DNA of 64,000 nucleotides, from the NCBI GenBank assembly GCA_947625515.1, contig CANQOO010000001.1, positions 242,584 to 306,583 on the forward strand. The letters are read 5' to 3'. Positions 34,350-43,335 of the stretch are shown one piece after another. Position numbers and translations under genes: made by a program. Below the pieces are notes generated by a model, which saw only the letters and a list, made by a program, of their open reading frames with translations, did not search any database and had not been told where the DNA came from. This DNA comes from an uncultured Clostridia bacterium (GTDB taxonomy: Bacteria; Bacillota; Clostridia; Christensenellales; UBA1242). How positions within the stretch are numbered: position 1 is the stretch's first letter; the number at the start of each line of letters is the position of its first letter.

Positions 34350-35924
34350 GTGAAAAATATTTTTGAAATTGCCAAGGCGTGGGGGATTGAAAAAGTTTCT
34401 GTGCACGGCGACTATATGGCAAAAGTGGAAAATTCTGGCAACGGTGGCATGGGCAGAGACGGCAAACTTGTGCTTGTGACCGCCATGACGTCAAACAAAA
34501 GTGGGGTCGGCAAGACGACAATCTCAATCGGCCTGGCGGACGCCCTTAACAGCATTGGCTGCAAAACAATGCTGGCACTTAGAGAGCCGTCAATGGGGCC
34601 GGTGTTTGGCATCAAGGGCGGTGCAACCGGCGGTGGGGAAAGTCAAGTTTTCCCAAGTGACGAAATCAACCTGCATTTTACAGGCGATTTTCACGCCATT
34701 GCTCAGGCGAACAATTTGCTTGTTTCAATTTTGGATAATCATATTTTTCAGGGTAACGAACTTGATGTTGACACGCAAAAAATTTTTGTGAAAAGGTGCT
34801 TGGACCTCAACGACCGCAGCCTGCGGGAGATATCTTACAAAATCAATGACCAGGTTGTCACAAGCGGATTTGTCATTACGGCGGCAAGTGAGGTGATGGC
34901 AATTTTGGCGTTATCGGAAAATTTAGCCACGCTGAAAGAGAATTTGGGAAACATTCTTGTGGCACTTTCCAAAAAAGGTGAGCCAATTTTTGCCCGCGAC
35001 CTGCATGCTGAGGAGGCGATGACAATCCTCTTGAAGGATGCACTTAAACCAAATTTGGTGCAGACTTTGCAAGGCACACCGGCACTTGTCCACCTTGGCC
35101 CATTTGCAAACATTGCTCATGGATGCAACAGCGTGGCTGCAACAAATTTTGCTTTGTCGCATGCCGATTATTGCGTGACGGAAGCGGGCTTTGGCAGCGA
35201 CCTGGGAGCGGAAAAATTTTTGGATATAAAATGCCGCGTAATGGGCAAACAGCCAAATGCTGTTGTGCTTGTTGTCACACTTGATGTTGTGAAAGAGCAG
35301 GGCGAGGGCGACTTTGTCCGCGGCTTTGAAAATGTGAAAAAACACATCGAAAATTGTAAGTTTTTTGGATTGCCAACTGTTGTGGCACTCAACTTGCACC
35401 GCACGGACGACATGAACGAGATTGAAAAACTGAAACAAATGTGCGTTGATGCGGGTGTCAAGACAGTGCTTTGTGATGCGTTTGGCGGCGGAGCAAAAGG
35501 ATGTCAAGAACTTGCAAAAGAAATTGAAAAAATGTGCAAAAGTGAAAGCAAATTGAATTTTGCCTATTCGCTTGACGAAGGCATTGAGGACAAAATCAAC
35601 GACATTGCAAAGAAAATTTATGGAGCTGGCAGCGTTGTTTTTTCGGATGTAGCAAAAGAAAAAATTGCACTTGCAAAAAGACTGGGTTTTGAGAAGTTTT
35701 TTGTGAACATTGCAAAAACGCAGTTCTCTTTTTCGGACAACAAAAACTTGCTTGGTGCACCACAAAATTTTGAATTTCATGTCACAGACATTGAAATTCG
35801 TAGTGGTGCAAAAATGATTGTCGCCATTGCAGGAGGTCAAATTTTGCTGCCTGGACTTGCAAAAAAATCTAATTATCTGGGCATGAAAATCGATGCTGAC
35901 GGAACGATTGAAGGAATAATTTAA
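34350..35924 (+). CDS. fhs: Formate-tetrahydrofolate ligase (divergent)
   Basis: Makes 10-formyl-THF from formate, ATP and THF for one-carbon metabolism. 524 aa against the usual ~555. GTG start 6 bases after GGAGGTGG; the frame is open to an earlier ATG without a site. LREPSMGPVFGIKGGATGGG, EINLHFTGDFHAI and ANNLL...DNHIFQGN are well conserved. The nucleotide loop reads TSNKSGVGKTT instead of the common PTPAGEGKTT, and GGGE replaces GGGY after the glycine stretch. It may be a divergent but active enzyme. Confidence 0.9.
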   Translation: MKNIFEIAKAWGIEKVSVHGDYMAKVENSGNGGMGRDGKLVLVTAMTSNKSGVGKTTISIGLADALNSIGCKTMLALREPSMGPVFGIKGGATGGGESQVFPSDEINLHFTGDFHAIAQANNLLVSILDNHIFQGNELDVDTQKIFVKRCLDLNDRSLREISYKINDQVVTSGFVITAASEVMAILALSENLATLKENLGNILVALSKKGEPIFARDLHAEEAMTILLKDALKPNLVQTLQGTPALVHLGPFANIAHGCNSVAATNFALSHADYCVTEAGFGSDLGAEKFLDIKCRVMGKQPNAVVLVVTLDVVKEQGEGDFVRGFENVKKHIENCKFFGLPTVVALNLHRTDDMNEIEKLKQMCVDAGVKTVLCDAFGGGAKGCQELAKEIEKMCKSESKLNFAYSLDEGIEDKINDIAKKIYGAGSVVFSDVAKEKIALAKRLGFEKFFVNIAKTQFSFSDNKNLLGAPQNFEFHVTDIEIRSGAKMIVAIAGGQILLPGLAKKSNYLGMKIDADGTIEGII

Positions 35925-36005
35925 AAGAAGAATGCAGTTAAAAAGGGAGCCAAAATCCACAATCAAAAAATAAGGAAATGGTTGTCAATTATAAAATAAA
36001 CAATT

Positions 36006-36045
36006 AAAAACACGCAAAAAATGCCCGATATTTGCGTGTTTTTAA
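36006..36045. terminator. Bidirectional terminator between fhs and the glycosyltransferase
   Basis: AAAAACACGCAAA pairs with TTTGCGTGTTTTT. It serves the convergent genes on both sides. Confidence 0.88.
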
Positions 36046-36059
36046 TTTTTTTTGCTTTT

Positions 36060-37088
36060 TTATTTAAAAAATTGTTCGTTATATTTCACATATGGATTTG
36101 TTGGGGAGAGAGCTTTGGCTTTTTCGTGAAAAAGTTTTGCCTCTGCCAAATCGGAAGGATATAAAAGCCGCGAAAGCTCAATGCAAGGGATGATTTTTTC
36201 ATACTCTTCCTGCACAAATCCGCTTGTTTGTTTTTCGCAGCATAGTGCGGCTTTAAACCAAAAAATTGCATTTAAGGGCAGTTGCTTTTTGTCAAAAAGA
36301 TAGGCAATTTTGCAGCAAATTTCGCTTGTTGGAACAATGATTTGCATCGCTTGAAAAAGGGTGCTTAACGCTTCGTCCAGTTCGCCCAAATTTATTTGGC
36401 ACTCCGCAATCAAAATGTATGCTGCTCGTTCGTCCGGCGGATATAAATTTTTCATTTTAAGAAATTTGCGAAAACCCGAAATTGCTTTTTGAAACTGGTT
36501 GTCATAATAAAGTTCACGAGAGTAATAATATTGCTCACGCGGGCCAAATTTCTCCCCTTTTTTGAGGGCGTTTTGATATAGTCGCAAATTGCGTTTGGGG
36601 TCAGAAGCAGCCGTTTTACGATGCTCAATTTCGATGTCTGTATATTCAATTTTACCGCTTGGGGCAATAACTTCATGCACGAAGCCGAACCACTGAAAAT
36701 GATTTTCGCGTCTTAAAATTCGCTCGCGAAAATATGTCATATTTCCAAAGACATATTTGCACATGAACACGTCCACAGATGCGGGGGAGTTTTTCAGCCT
36801 GTTGATTTTTTCAATATTTTCGTCGGTGATAAAATCGTCGGCGTCCAGCCACATTTGATAATCACACGATGCCAAAGAAAATGAGAAATTTCTTGCTTTT
36901 GCAAAATCGTCACACCATGCAAAATCAAAAATTTTGTCGGTAAATTTTTGTGCCACTTTTTTTGTTTGGTCGGTGGAGCCGGTGTCCACAATCACAATTT
37001 CGTCAGAAAATTTTTTGGCACATTCCAGCACGCGGGGCAAGGTTTTTTCTTCATTTTTGACAATCATGCACACGCTTATTGTAAACAT
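36060..37088 (-). CDS. Family 2 glycosyltransferase with C-terminal TPR-like region
   Basis: 342 aa. The GT-A fold is seen in ISVCMIVKNEEKTLPRVL, VDTGSTDQT and the metal-binding LDADD. The middle has FGFVHEVI, often seen in SunS-like or lipopolysaccharide-type transferases. The last ~150 residues are helical and TPR-like (YYDNQFQKAISGFRKFL, AAYILIAECQINLGELDEAL). Start chosen at the ATG that begins the fold; its ribosome binding site is weak. Acceptor unknown: protein or surface glycan. It has its own unit, ending at the shared terminator. Confidence 0.83.
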   Translation of the reverse strand: MFTISVCMIVKNEEKTLPRVLECAKKFSDEIVIVDTGSTDQTKKVAQKFTDKIFDFAWCDDFAKARNFSFSLASCDYQMWLDADDFITDENIEKINRLKNSPASVDVFMCKYVFGNMTYFRERILRRENHFQWFGFVHEVIAPSGKIEYTDIEIEHRKTAASDPKRNLRLYQNALKKGEKFGPREQYYYSRELYYDNQFQKAISGFRKFLKMKNLYPPDERAAYILIAECQINLGELDEALSTLFQAMQIIVPTSEICCKIAYLFDKKQLPLNAIFWFKAALCCEKQTSGFVQEEYEKIIPCIELSRLLYPSDLAEAKLFHEKAKALSPTNPYVKYNEQFFK

Positions 37089-37433
37089 ATTTAATAAATA
37101 TTCCGCTCGCAAATTTTTTGTTAAATTCGCTGAAAAACGAAATTCGGCAAAACAAATTTGACAGAAATCAATTTTCAATTTTAAGAAAAAGATGAGTTTT
37201 TAAAAGTGAAATTTCCAGAAAATAAAAATTAATTTAATCAAATATCGCAAAAAAACGGGAATTTTGCGTGTTTTTAATTACAAATTTGAATTTTAATTAT
37301 TTTGATTAAATGAAAAGGACAATGCTATTTGCAGAAAAAATTTTATTAAATAATCAAATTAATTAATCAAAAAATGCCATATATTAAATTTGATATTATT
37401 TAAACAAATTTAAAAAATTTGAACTATTTTGTT

Positions 37434-37461
37434 TTGAAAATTTTAATATATATGATATAAT
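37434..37461 (+). promoter_or_regulatory. Promoter upstream of degV
   Basis: TTGAAA, 16-base spacer, TATAAT (extended TGATATAAT). The intergenic region 37089-37571 is very AT-rich and otherwise empty. Confidence 0.65.
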
Positions 37462-37571
37462 CTTTTTGGATTTTGAAATTTCTTGCGTGTTTTGAGGGTT
37501 TTTTGTTTGAAATTTCAATTTCGCATGCGATGTATTAATCTTGCGAGTGTTAAAATGAAAAGGAGCCACAC

Positions 37572-38441
37572 ATGAAAAAAATTGCGGTCATAACAGACAC
37601 AAACAGTGGAATTTTGCCTGACGAGGCAGAAAAGATTGGCTGTCTGCTCATTCCTATGCCATTCATAATTGATGGCGAAGAATATTTTGAGGGTGTCAGC
37701 CTTACACAAGACAAGTTCTATCAAATTCAGGAGAGCGGCACGCGCATCACAACTTCTCAGCCAAACATAAACAAAATTGTGGACGAGTGGAAAAAACTCT
37801 TGAAAGATTATGATGAGATTGTGCATATTCCAATGTCCAGCGGGCTTTCGCAAAGTTGCGAAACGGCTTTGAGTTTTGCCAAGGAATTTGACGGAAAGGT
37901 GCAGGTTGTGGACAACAAACGCGTGTCCATTTCCATGAAGGCGTCCGTCATTGACGCTGTTAATATGGCACGCGATGGCAAAAGTGCCAAAGAAATTCGC
38001 GAATGGTTGGAAGCGACCGCTTTTGATAGCTCAATCTATCTTGTTGTGGACACACTTAAATATCTCAAACAGGGCGGAAGAGTCACGCCGGCTGCTGCCG
38101 CCATCGGAACGCTTTTGGGCATCAAACCTGTCCTGCAAATTCAGGGCGGAAAACTTGATAAACTTGCCAAGGTGAGAAACATCAAGGCCGCAAAAGACAC
38201 CATGGTGGAGGCGTTGAAAAAGGATTTGCAAGGAAGATTTTCCAAATTTGTGGAGAATGGCGAAATGCATATTTCTGTCGCACACACTTGCAACGAGCAG
38301 GCCGCACAGGAGTTTGCACAAGAATTGAAAACGGCATTCCCAAATTTGCAACTTGACTGGGTGGACGCTTTGGCACTGTCAATTGCCACGCACACAGGGC
38401 CAAAAGTTATTGCTTGCGGCTGCTATCGGGTTTATAAATAA
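37572..38441 (+). CDS. DegV-family fatty-acid-binding protein
   Basis: 289 aa, typical DegV: ITDTNSGILPDEAE at the start, PMSSGLSQSCETAL around the bound lipid headgroup, and LKYLKQGGRVTPAAAAIGTLLGIKPVLQ in the C-terminal domain. DegV (FakB-like) proteins present fatty acids to a kinase for phospholipid synthesis. AAGGAG precedes the ATG. A FakA partner is not in the window. The next gene begins 16 bases downstream, so the two may be co-transcribed. Confidence 0.9.
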   Translation: MKKIAVITDTNSGILPDEAEKIGCLLIPMPFIIDGEEYFEGVSLTQDKFYQIQESGTRITTSQPNINKIVDEWKKLLKDYDEIVHIPMSSGLSQSCETALSFAKEFDGKVQVVDNKRVSISMKASVIDAVNMARDGKSAKEIREWLEATAFDSSIYLVVDTLKYLKQGGRVTPAAAAIGTLLGIKPVLQIQGGKLDKLAKVRNIKAAKDTMVEALKKDLQGRFSKFVENGEMHISVAHTCNEQAAQEFAQELKTAFPNLQLDWVDALALSIATHTGPKVIACGCYRVYK

Positions 38442-38457
38442 GAGCAATGAGGAAGAT

Positions 38458-39225
38458 ATGATTTTAGAAGAATTTGACCAAAATGCAACCGCAATTTTAA
38501 ATCCACAAGATTTCAGTCCAAAAATCAAGGGTTTTCCAAAAACGGCTGTTGGATTTTTCTCAAAAGACATAATGAGCGAAGTTGTTCAAAAATATAATGC
38601 AAAAATAATCTATCAGATTGAAAATGCGAATGCGTTTTATCCCGTTTATGAAGTTGCATTTGAAGACGCGAAAATTGCAGTGACAATGGCTTTGGTGGGT
38701 GCATCATCATGCGTGAGCAACTTTGAAGAATTAATTTCTTGCGGTGTGGAAAATTTGCTTTTGGTTGGATGCTGCGGGAGGCTGACAAATGAAATTGAGC
38801 ATTCAGCAATTGTGCTGCCAACTTCGGCAATCAGAGATGAAGGCACAAGTTATCACTATCTTCCTGCAAGTTCGGAAATTCAACTTGACGAAAAGGCAAT
38901 TAACTGCATTGAAAAAGTTTTGAATGAGCTTGACATTTCATATATAAAGGGCAAGACGTGGACGACGGACGCCATATTTCGCGAAACTAGGGTAAAAACT
39001 AACAAAAGAATTGAACAAGGTGCAATTGTCGTGGATATGGAATGCTCAGCAATGGCAGCACTGGCGAAATTCAGAAAAATAAAATTTGTTCAAATTTTTT
39101 ACGCCGCCGACACTCTGGCAGAAGAGGTGTATGACAGCAAACTCTTAATAACCAATAAGGACAAGGCGTCTGCAATAATTCCAATTGCTTTGAAATGTGC
39201 AAATGAATTGGCAAAAAGAAGATGA
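38458..39225 (+). CDS. Nucleoside phosphorylase (PNP/uridine phosphorylase superfamily)
   Basis: 255 aa. VGCCGRL and AIRDEGTSYHYLP match the phosphate- and base-binding regions, TWTTDAIFRET follows, and VDMECSAMAALA is the ribose-binding Met-Glu signature, resembling uridine phosphorylases. Cleaves nucleosides to base plus ribose-1-phosphate; base preference cannot be assigned. The ATG at 38458 follows GAGGA. It follows degV closely and ends in a strong terminator. Confidence 0.85.
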   Translation: MILEEFDQNATAILNPQDFSPKIKGFPKTAVGFFSKDIMSEVVQKYNAKIIYQIENANAFYPVYEVAFEDAKIAVTMALVGASSCVSNFEELISCGVENLLLVGCCGRLTNEIEHSAIVLPTSAIRDEGTSYHYLPASSEIQLDEKAINCIEKVLNELDISYIKGKTWTTDAIFRETRVKTNKRIEQGAIVVDMECSAMAALAKFRKIKFVQIFYAADTLAEEVYDSKLLITNKDKASAIIPIALKCANELAKRR

Positions 39226-39243
39226 TAAACATCTTCTTTTTTT
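39213..39243 (+). terminator. Terminator after the nucleoside phosphorylase gene
   Basis: AAAAAGAAGATG-ATAAA-CATCTTCTTTTTTT. The upstream arm lies in the last codons of the gene. Confidence 0.88.
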
Positions 39244-39341
39244 ATTGATTTCGTTTTGTTTATTTTTCATTTTTGTGTAAAATTATGAGTGAAAATATGC
39301 GTTTGGCTTGCGGGCTGAGGGCAAAGTGTAAGGGGCGAAAA

Positions 39342-40268
39342 ATGAAGGATTGTTTGTTTTGCAAAATTATTGCGGGAGAAATCCCGTGCTGGAAAATTTA
39401 TGAGGACGACTTTGTGCTGGCGTTTTTGGACATCGCCAATGATGCCTATGGTCACACGCTGGTCATCCCTAAAAAGCACTATCAGAGCCTGTCAACATGC
39501 GACAGTCAAACGCTTGCAAGGGTAATGGACGCAGTGAAGAAAATCGGCAACCACTTTGTGAACGAATGTGGATTTGACGGCTTTAATGTTTTCAACAACT
39601 GTGGGCAGGCTGCGGACCAATCCATTATGCATATGCACATGCACATCGTCCCACGAAAAAACGAGGACGAGGTGATTGTTTCGACCAAGTTTTGTGGAAA
39701 AGGGAGCGAAGTTGATGCGGACGGGCACCGCCGTGTGCAAATTGATGAAATTGGCGACAAAATTGACCTTCAAGAAATTTGCGAAAAATTGAGGCTGCCG
39801 GAAGAAGAAAAACCGCAGATTGACGACAATGGGCAAGTGGTGCTTTACACGGATGGGGCATGCTCGGGCAATCCGGGTGCGGGCGGCTGGGCTGCGATTT
39901 TGTCATATAATGGCAAAGAAAAAGTGCTGTCGGGCGGCGAGGCGAACACAACAAACAATCGCATGGAACTTATGGCGGTCATTTCAGGCCTTGAAAGTGT
40001 CAAGTTGGACGTGCCGGTGCAGGTTTTTTCGGACAGTGCATATGTGGTGAATGCCTATTTGAAGAACTGGCTTGCCGGCTGGCAGAAAAATGCGTGGAAA
40101 ACGGCTGGCGGCAGCGAGGTGCAAAACAAAGATTTGTGGCAAAGGCTGCTGGCCCAAACTGAAAGACTGGATGTGACATTCAACAAGGTGAAGGGACACA
40201 GCGACAACTCTCAAAATAATAGATGCGATGCTCTTGCTCGCGAGGAAATCAAAAAGTTGCAGGAGTAA
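39342..40268 (+). CDS. HIT-family hydrolase fused to ribonuclease HI
   Basis: 308 aa with two complete domains in one uninterrupted frame. Residues 1-~135 are a HIT (Hint-like) nucleotide hydrolase: CLFCKIIAGEIP, NAYGHTLVIPK-type core and the histidine triad MHMHMHIVPRK. Residues ~165-308 are RNase HI with all four acidic residues: YTDGACSGNPGAGGW, NRMELMAV, SDSAYVV and RCDALA. The linker is charged. HIT proteins remove nucleotide-monophosphate groups; RNase HI cuts RNA in RNA-DNA hybrids. AAGGGG precedes the ATG at 39342. The fusion is not one I know. Confidence 0.9.
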   Translation: MKDCLFCKIIAGEIPCWKIYEDDFVLAFLDIANDAYGHTLVIPKKHYQSLSTCDSQTLARVMDAVKKIGNHFVNECGFDGFNVFNNCGQAADQSIMHMHMHIVPRKNEDEVIVSTKFCGKGSEVDADGHRRVQIDEIGDKIDLQEICEKLRLPEEEKPQIDDNGQVVLYTDGACSGNPGAGGWAAILSYNGKEKVLSGGEANTTNNRMELMAVISGLESVKLDVPVQVFSDSAYVVNAYLKNWLAGWQKNAWKTAGGSEVQNKDLWQRLLAQTERLDVTFNKVKGHSDNSQNNRCDALAREEIKKLQE

Positions 40269-40275
40269 AAAAATT

Positions 40276-40833
40276 ATGGAAAATGTTGCAGACAAAGAAG
40301 AATTATTGAAAGTTTTTGATGAAAATGGCAAATATACGGGGGGGGTGGAAAAAAGAAGCGTCGTTCATGAGAAACAATTATTTCATAACGAAGTTGCTTT
40401 ATGGATTTTGGACATTAAAAATAAGAAGGTTTTGTTGGAACGCCGTAGCCCAAATAAAAAACTTTATCCGAACAGATTGGCACTTTGTGCAGGACATGTT
40501 GTTGAAAATGAGAGTATAGAAGAAAGTTTGTATAAAGAGGCAAAAGAAGAATTAGGGCTAGATTTAAATAATTATAATGTGAAAAAACTTCTGACTATAA
40601 AAAGATGTGAACCAAATAATTGTTGTTTTTCTCATCAATTTTATATAAAAAATTATATTCCAATTGAATCAATTATAATTCAAAAAGAAGAACTCTCAGA
40701 AGTGCTTTATGTGGATTATTATAATTTAAAACAAATGGTTGTAGATCATAGTGATGAAGTTATTTTTTTATGGGAAAGCTATAAAAAAGTTTTTGAAATG
40801 TTAGATAAAATTTTTGAAAATTCACAAAATTGA
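40276..40833 (+). CDS. Nudix hydrolase with internal G8 tract
   Basis: 185 aa, resembling the IPP-isomerase-like Nudix group. The Nudix box is GHVVENESIEESLYKEAKEELGL (Lys for the first Arg); the N-terminus DENGKYTGGVEKRSVVHE is typical. AGGAG precedes the ATG, 7 bases after the fusion gene stop. A run of eight G at 40338-40345 (Thr-Gly-Gly-Val) lies early in the frame, and gain of one G would bring a stop within about ten codons. The gene is markedly more AT-rich than its neighbours, suggesting recent transfer. Its 3' end overlaps the convergent ylbJ by 12 bases. Confidence 0.87.
   Translation: MENVADKEELLKVFDENGKYTGGVEKRSVVHEKQLFHNEVALWILDIKNKKVLLERRSPNKKLYPNRLALCAGHVVENESIEESLYKEAKEELGLDLNNYNVKKLLTIKRCEPNNCCFSHQFYIKNYIPIESIIIQKEELSEVLYVDYYNLKQMVVDHSDEVIFLWESYKKVFEMLDKIFENSQN
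40338..40345 (+). repeat. G8 homopolymer in the Nudix gene
   Basis: Eight consecutive G in an AT-rich gene, at codons ~21-24. Such runs are prone to slippage. Confidence 0.85.
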
Positions 40834-42003
40834 CAAAATTAAAACAGTGGCGAGTGTGGCGAAAATGGCGTGAGTGAATTTTTGAAGTAGAAAAAGTTTG
40901 ACCGGCATTTGCACGGACGAAAGCATGGTCAGCGACTGCAAAACTGTGGAGATGCCACCAAAACTTATCACAAAACTGCACATGGTTACGGCAAGATTTA
41001 TGTTCGCAATTTTGGAGATGTCCAGGCAGCCTTTTGTTATTTCAATAATCCCTTCCAAAAAGCAGGCAAGGCCTTGTGGCAACAGCGAAAAAATGGGCGA
41101 AAAACATTCAATCACGATGAAGAAAATTGTGATGATGCAGCCCACTGACAGAATGGAAAGTGTGGAACTTGTCACAATTTCTGCAAGGTCAAATTTTGAT
41201 GTATTTTTTCCATTTTTGTGCAAAAAAGCCGCTTTTTTTGCGTTTTTTTGATATTTTTTATTATTTGTTAATCCAATATTTGCATCAATATTTGTATCAT
41301 TATTGCAAATATATTTTTCTTCTTTTTCAAAATTTGTTGCTTCAAAATTTTCATTTTGTTCATAAGGTTTTTCTTCAAGTTGTTGGGCAGTTTCATTTTC
41401 TTGAAAGACGACTTCGTTTTGCAAATTGTTCTCTAATTTTTCTTTGCCAAAATTTGTTCTATTTTTCAATTTGAAATTTCTAAAAAGTATGCCGTTGAAC
41501 ACCGCACCCAGCAGGTGGCTTAAAAACAAAACATAGCCAATTTTTGCACTTTGAAACATGCCCACGCCAACGGCGCCGACAATGAACATCGGCCCTGATG
41601 TGGAGCAGAATGCGGACATTTTGAAAGCGTCCTCTTTCGAAATTTGACCTTGCATGAAAAGGTCGGCAACCATTTTTGAGCCAACTGGATATCCTGACAA
41701 AATTGCCATGCAAAATGCATAGATGGAGATTGGTGGCGTTTTGAAAAGTGTGCCGCTCAGTGGTGAGAGAGGGCGGGTGAGCGTTGACATCAGCCCCAGC
41801 GAGGAGAGAATCCGCGTGAAAAACATAAAGGGCAAAACGCTTGGAAGAACGTTGAATGCCCAAGCGGACACTCCATCAAGCGAGCATTGAATGAATTTTG
41901 CAGGTGCGGCAATCATGCAGACGAGAAAAAAAATCACCAGCACGCTGAAGAAAATGGCAGAAAAATTGAATTTTAATTTTTTTTCTTTTAATTTGTTTGA
42001 CAT
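40822..42003 (-). CDS. ylbJ: Sporulation integral membrane protein YlbJ
   Basis: 393 aa, multi-pass membrane protein with two nucleoside-recognition (Gate)-type halves: VLPSVLPFMFFTRIL and LSGYPVGSKMVADL in the first, FGGISTVLQSLTML in the second. The halves are separated by a poorly conserved, charged loop of about 90 residues. YlbJ is SigE-controlled and needed for heat-resistant spores in Bacillus. GAGAG precedes the ATG. It overlaps the end of the Nudix gene on the other strand. Confidence 0.87.
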   Translation of the reverse strand: MSNKLKEKKLKFNFSAIFFSVLVIFFLVCMIAAPAKFIQCSLDGVSAWAFNVLPSVLPFMFFTRILSSLGLMSTLTRPLSPLSGTLFKTPPISIYAFCMAILSGYPVGSKMVADLFMQGQISKEDAFKMSAFCSTSGPMFIVGAVGVGMFQSAKIGYVLFLSHLLGAVFNGILFRNFKLKNRTNFGKEKLENNLQNEVVFQENETAQQLEEKPYEQNENFEATNFEKEEKYICNNDTNIDANIGLTNNKKYQKNAKKAAFLHKNGKNTSKFDLAEIVTSSTLSILSVGCIITIFFIVIECFSPIFSLLPQGLACFLEGIIEITKGCLDISKIANINLAVTMCSFVISFGGISTVLQSLTMLSSVQMPVKLFLLQKFTHAIFATLATVLILSIL

Positions 42004-42148
42004 TTCACTCTCTTTTTCTTAAAATATATTCAAGCAGCAGGGCTTGTCCTTTCAATGCTTGCCTGCAAAGCCACCGAGGAAGATGTTTCATGGACTTTGT
42101 GGGCTTTTTATATCATATTTTGTTTTAAGGTGAAAAAGAAGAAAATAT

Positions 42149-43141
42149 ATGTTTAAGATTGATGACATTTTAAGTGCCGCCAAAAAGCGACAGAAAACCA
42201 TCGTGTTTCCAGAGGTGAGTTTCTCTGACCGAACCTTTGAGGCTGTGAAATTTTTGCAGAAAAAGAAAATCGTCAAGGTGCTTTTGGTGGGCGACGCCAG
42301 TGCACTTAGTCTGCGAAATAAGGAATTTGAAAAGTTTGACATTGTAAGTCCGGTCACTTTTCCAGAAAGGGCAAAACTTGTCAAGGCCCTTTATGACAAG
42401 CGTAAAGAAAAGGGGCTGACAATGCAGCAGGCGGACGAACTGGAAAAGGACCCATATTATTTTGCCACTTTGCTTGTTGAGTGTGGCTTTGCGGACGGAA
42501 TGGTGTCCGGGGCGGAAAGCACAACCGCCACAAGTATTCGTCCGGCGTTGCAGATTATCCGTGGCAAAAGCAAGAAAGAGCCAGTTTCGTCCTTCTTCCT
42601 ATTGATGGGGAAAAATAAATTTTTGCAAAACAGACCCATCCTCTTGGCGGATTGCGGTGTCAACGAAAATCCAGATGCCGACACACTTTGCAGCATCGCC
42701 AGCCAGACTGTGGGCAGTGCAAAAATGTTTGGCTTGTCGCCAAAAGTGGCGTTTTTGTCCTACTCCTCCAAGGGCAGTGCCAAGGGCGAGAACGTGGACA
42801 AGGTGCGTGAGGCTTATGAAAAATTTTCGCACAAGCATAAAGATGTTGTCTGCGATGGCGAGTTGCAGTTTGACGCTGCAATGGTGCCGCAGGTTGCTGC
42901 CCACAAGGCTCCGGACAGCCCGCTGAAAGGTGAGGCGAATGTGCTGATTTTCCCAAACATTGAGGCGGGCAACATTGCCTATAAAGGGATGCAATATGTG
43001 GGCGGCATGCATGCTTTGGGTCCAATTTTGCAGGGGCTTAAAAAGCCAGTGAACGACCTCTCACGCGGATGCTCGGTGGAGGACATCGTTGCTGTTGCAG
43101 CAATCACGGCAATTCAGGCTGCTTTCGGCGAAGAAAAGTGA
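42149..43141 (+). CDS. pta: Phosphate acetyltransferase
   Basis: Converts acetyl-CoA and phosphate to acetyl phosphate. 330 aa, the short Pta form. TIVFPEVSFSDRTFEAV at the start, then LVECGFADGMVSGAESTTA and ANVLIFPNIEAGNIAYK are diagnostic. AAGGTG lies upstream of the ATG. It is followed by ackA, giving the acetate/ATP pathway. The 194 bases between pta and ackA contain no gene. Confidence 0.95.
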   Translation: MFKIDDILSAAKKRQKTIVFPEVSFSDRTFEAVKFLQKKKIVKVLLVGDASALSLRNKEFEKFDIVSPVTFPERAKLVKALYDKRKEKGLTMQQADELEKDPYYFATLLVECGFADGMVSGAESTTATSIRPALQIIRGKSKKEPVSSFFLLMGKNKFLQNRPILLADCGVNENPDADTLCSIASQTVGSAKMFGLSPKVAFLSYSSKGSAKGENVDKVREAYEKFSHKHKDVVCDGELQFDAAMVPQVAAHKAPDSPLKGEANVLIFPNIEAGNIAYKGMQYVGGMHALGPILQGLKKPVNDLSRGCSVEDIVAVAAITAIQAAFGEEK

Positions 43142-43335
43142 CAGGCAAGAAAGTTGGCAATAAAAAAAGATGGGCTGCACGATAAGACAAAGCAATAAAC
43201 ATCTTGAAAGGCTGAGCGATTCAGCAAAAAGTGACAAGCTTGGGATGAAGAAAAGACAAACAAATTAGGCTAAACAAAAAGCAATGCAAAAAATGGGCTT
43301 GCAAAAAGAACAAACGAAAATAAGGAGAGTGAAAA

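Noticed and set aside
34923..35966. 347-codon open frame antisense to fhs
   Set aside because: Shadow of the fhs coding frame; no start signal and no domain.
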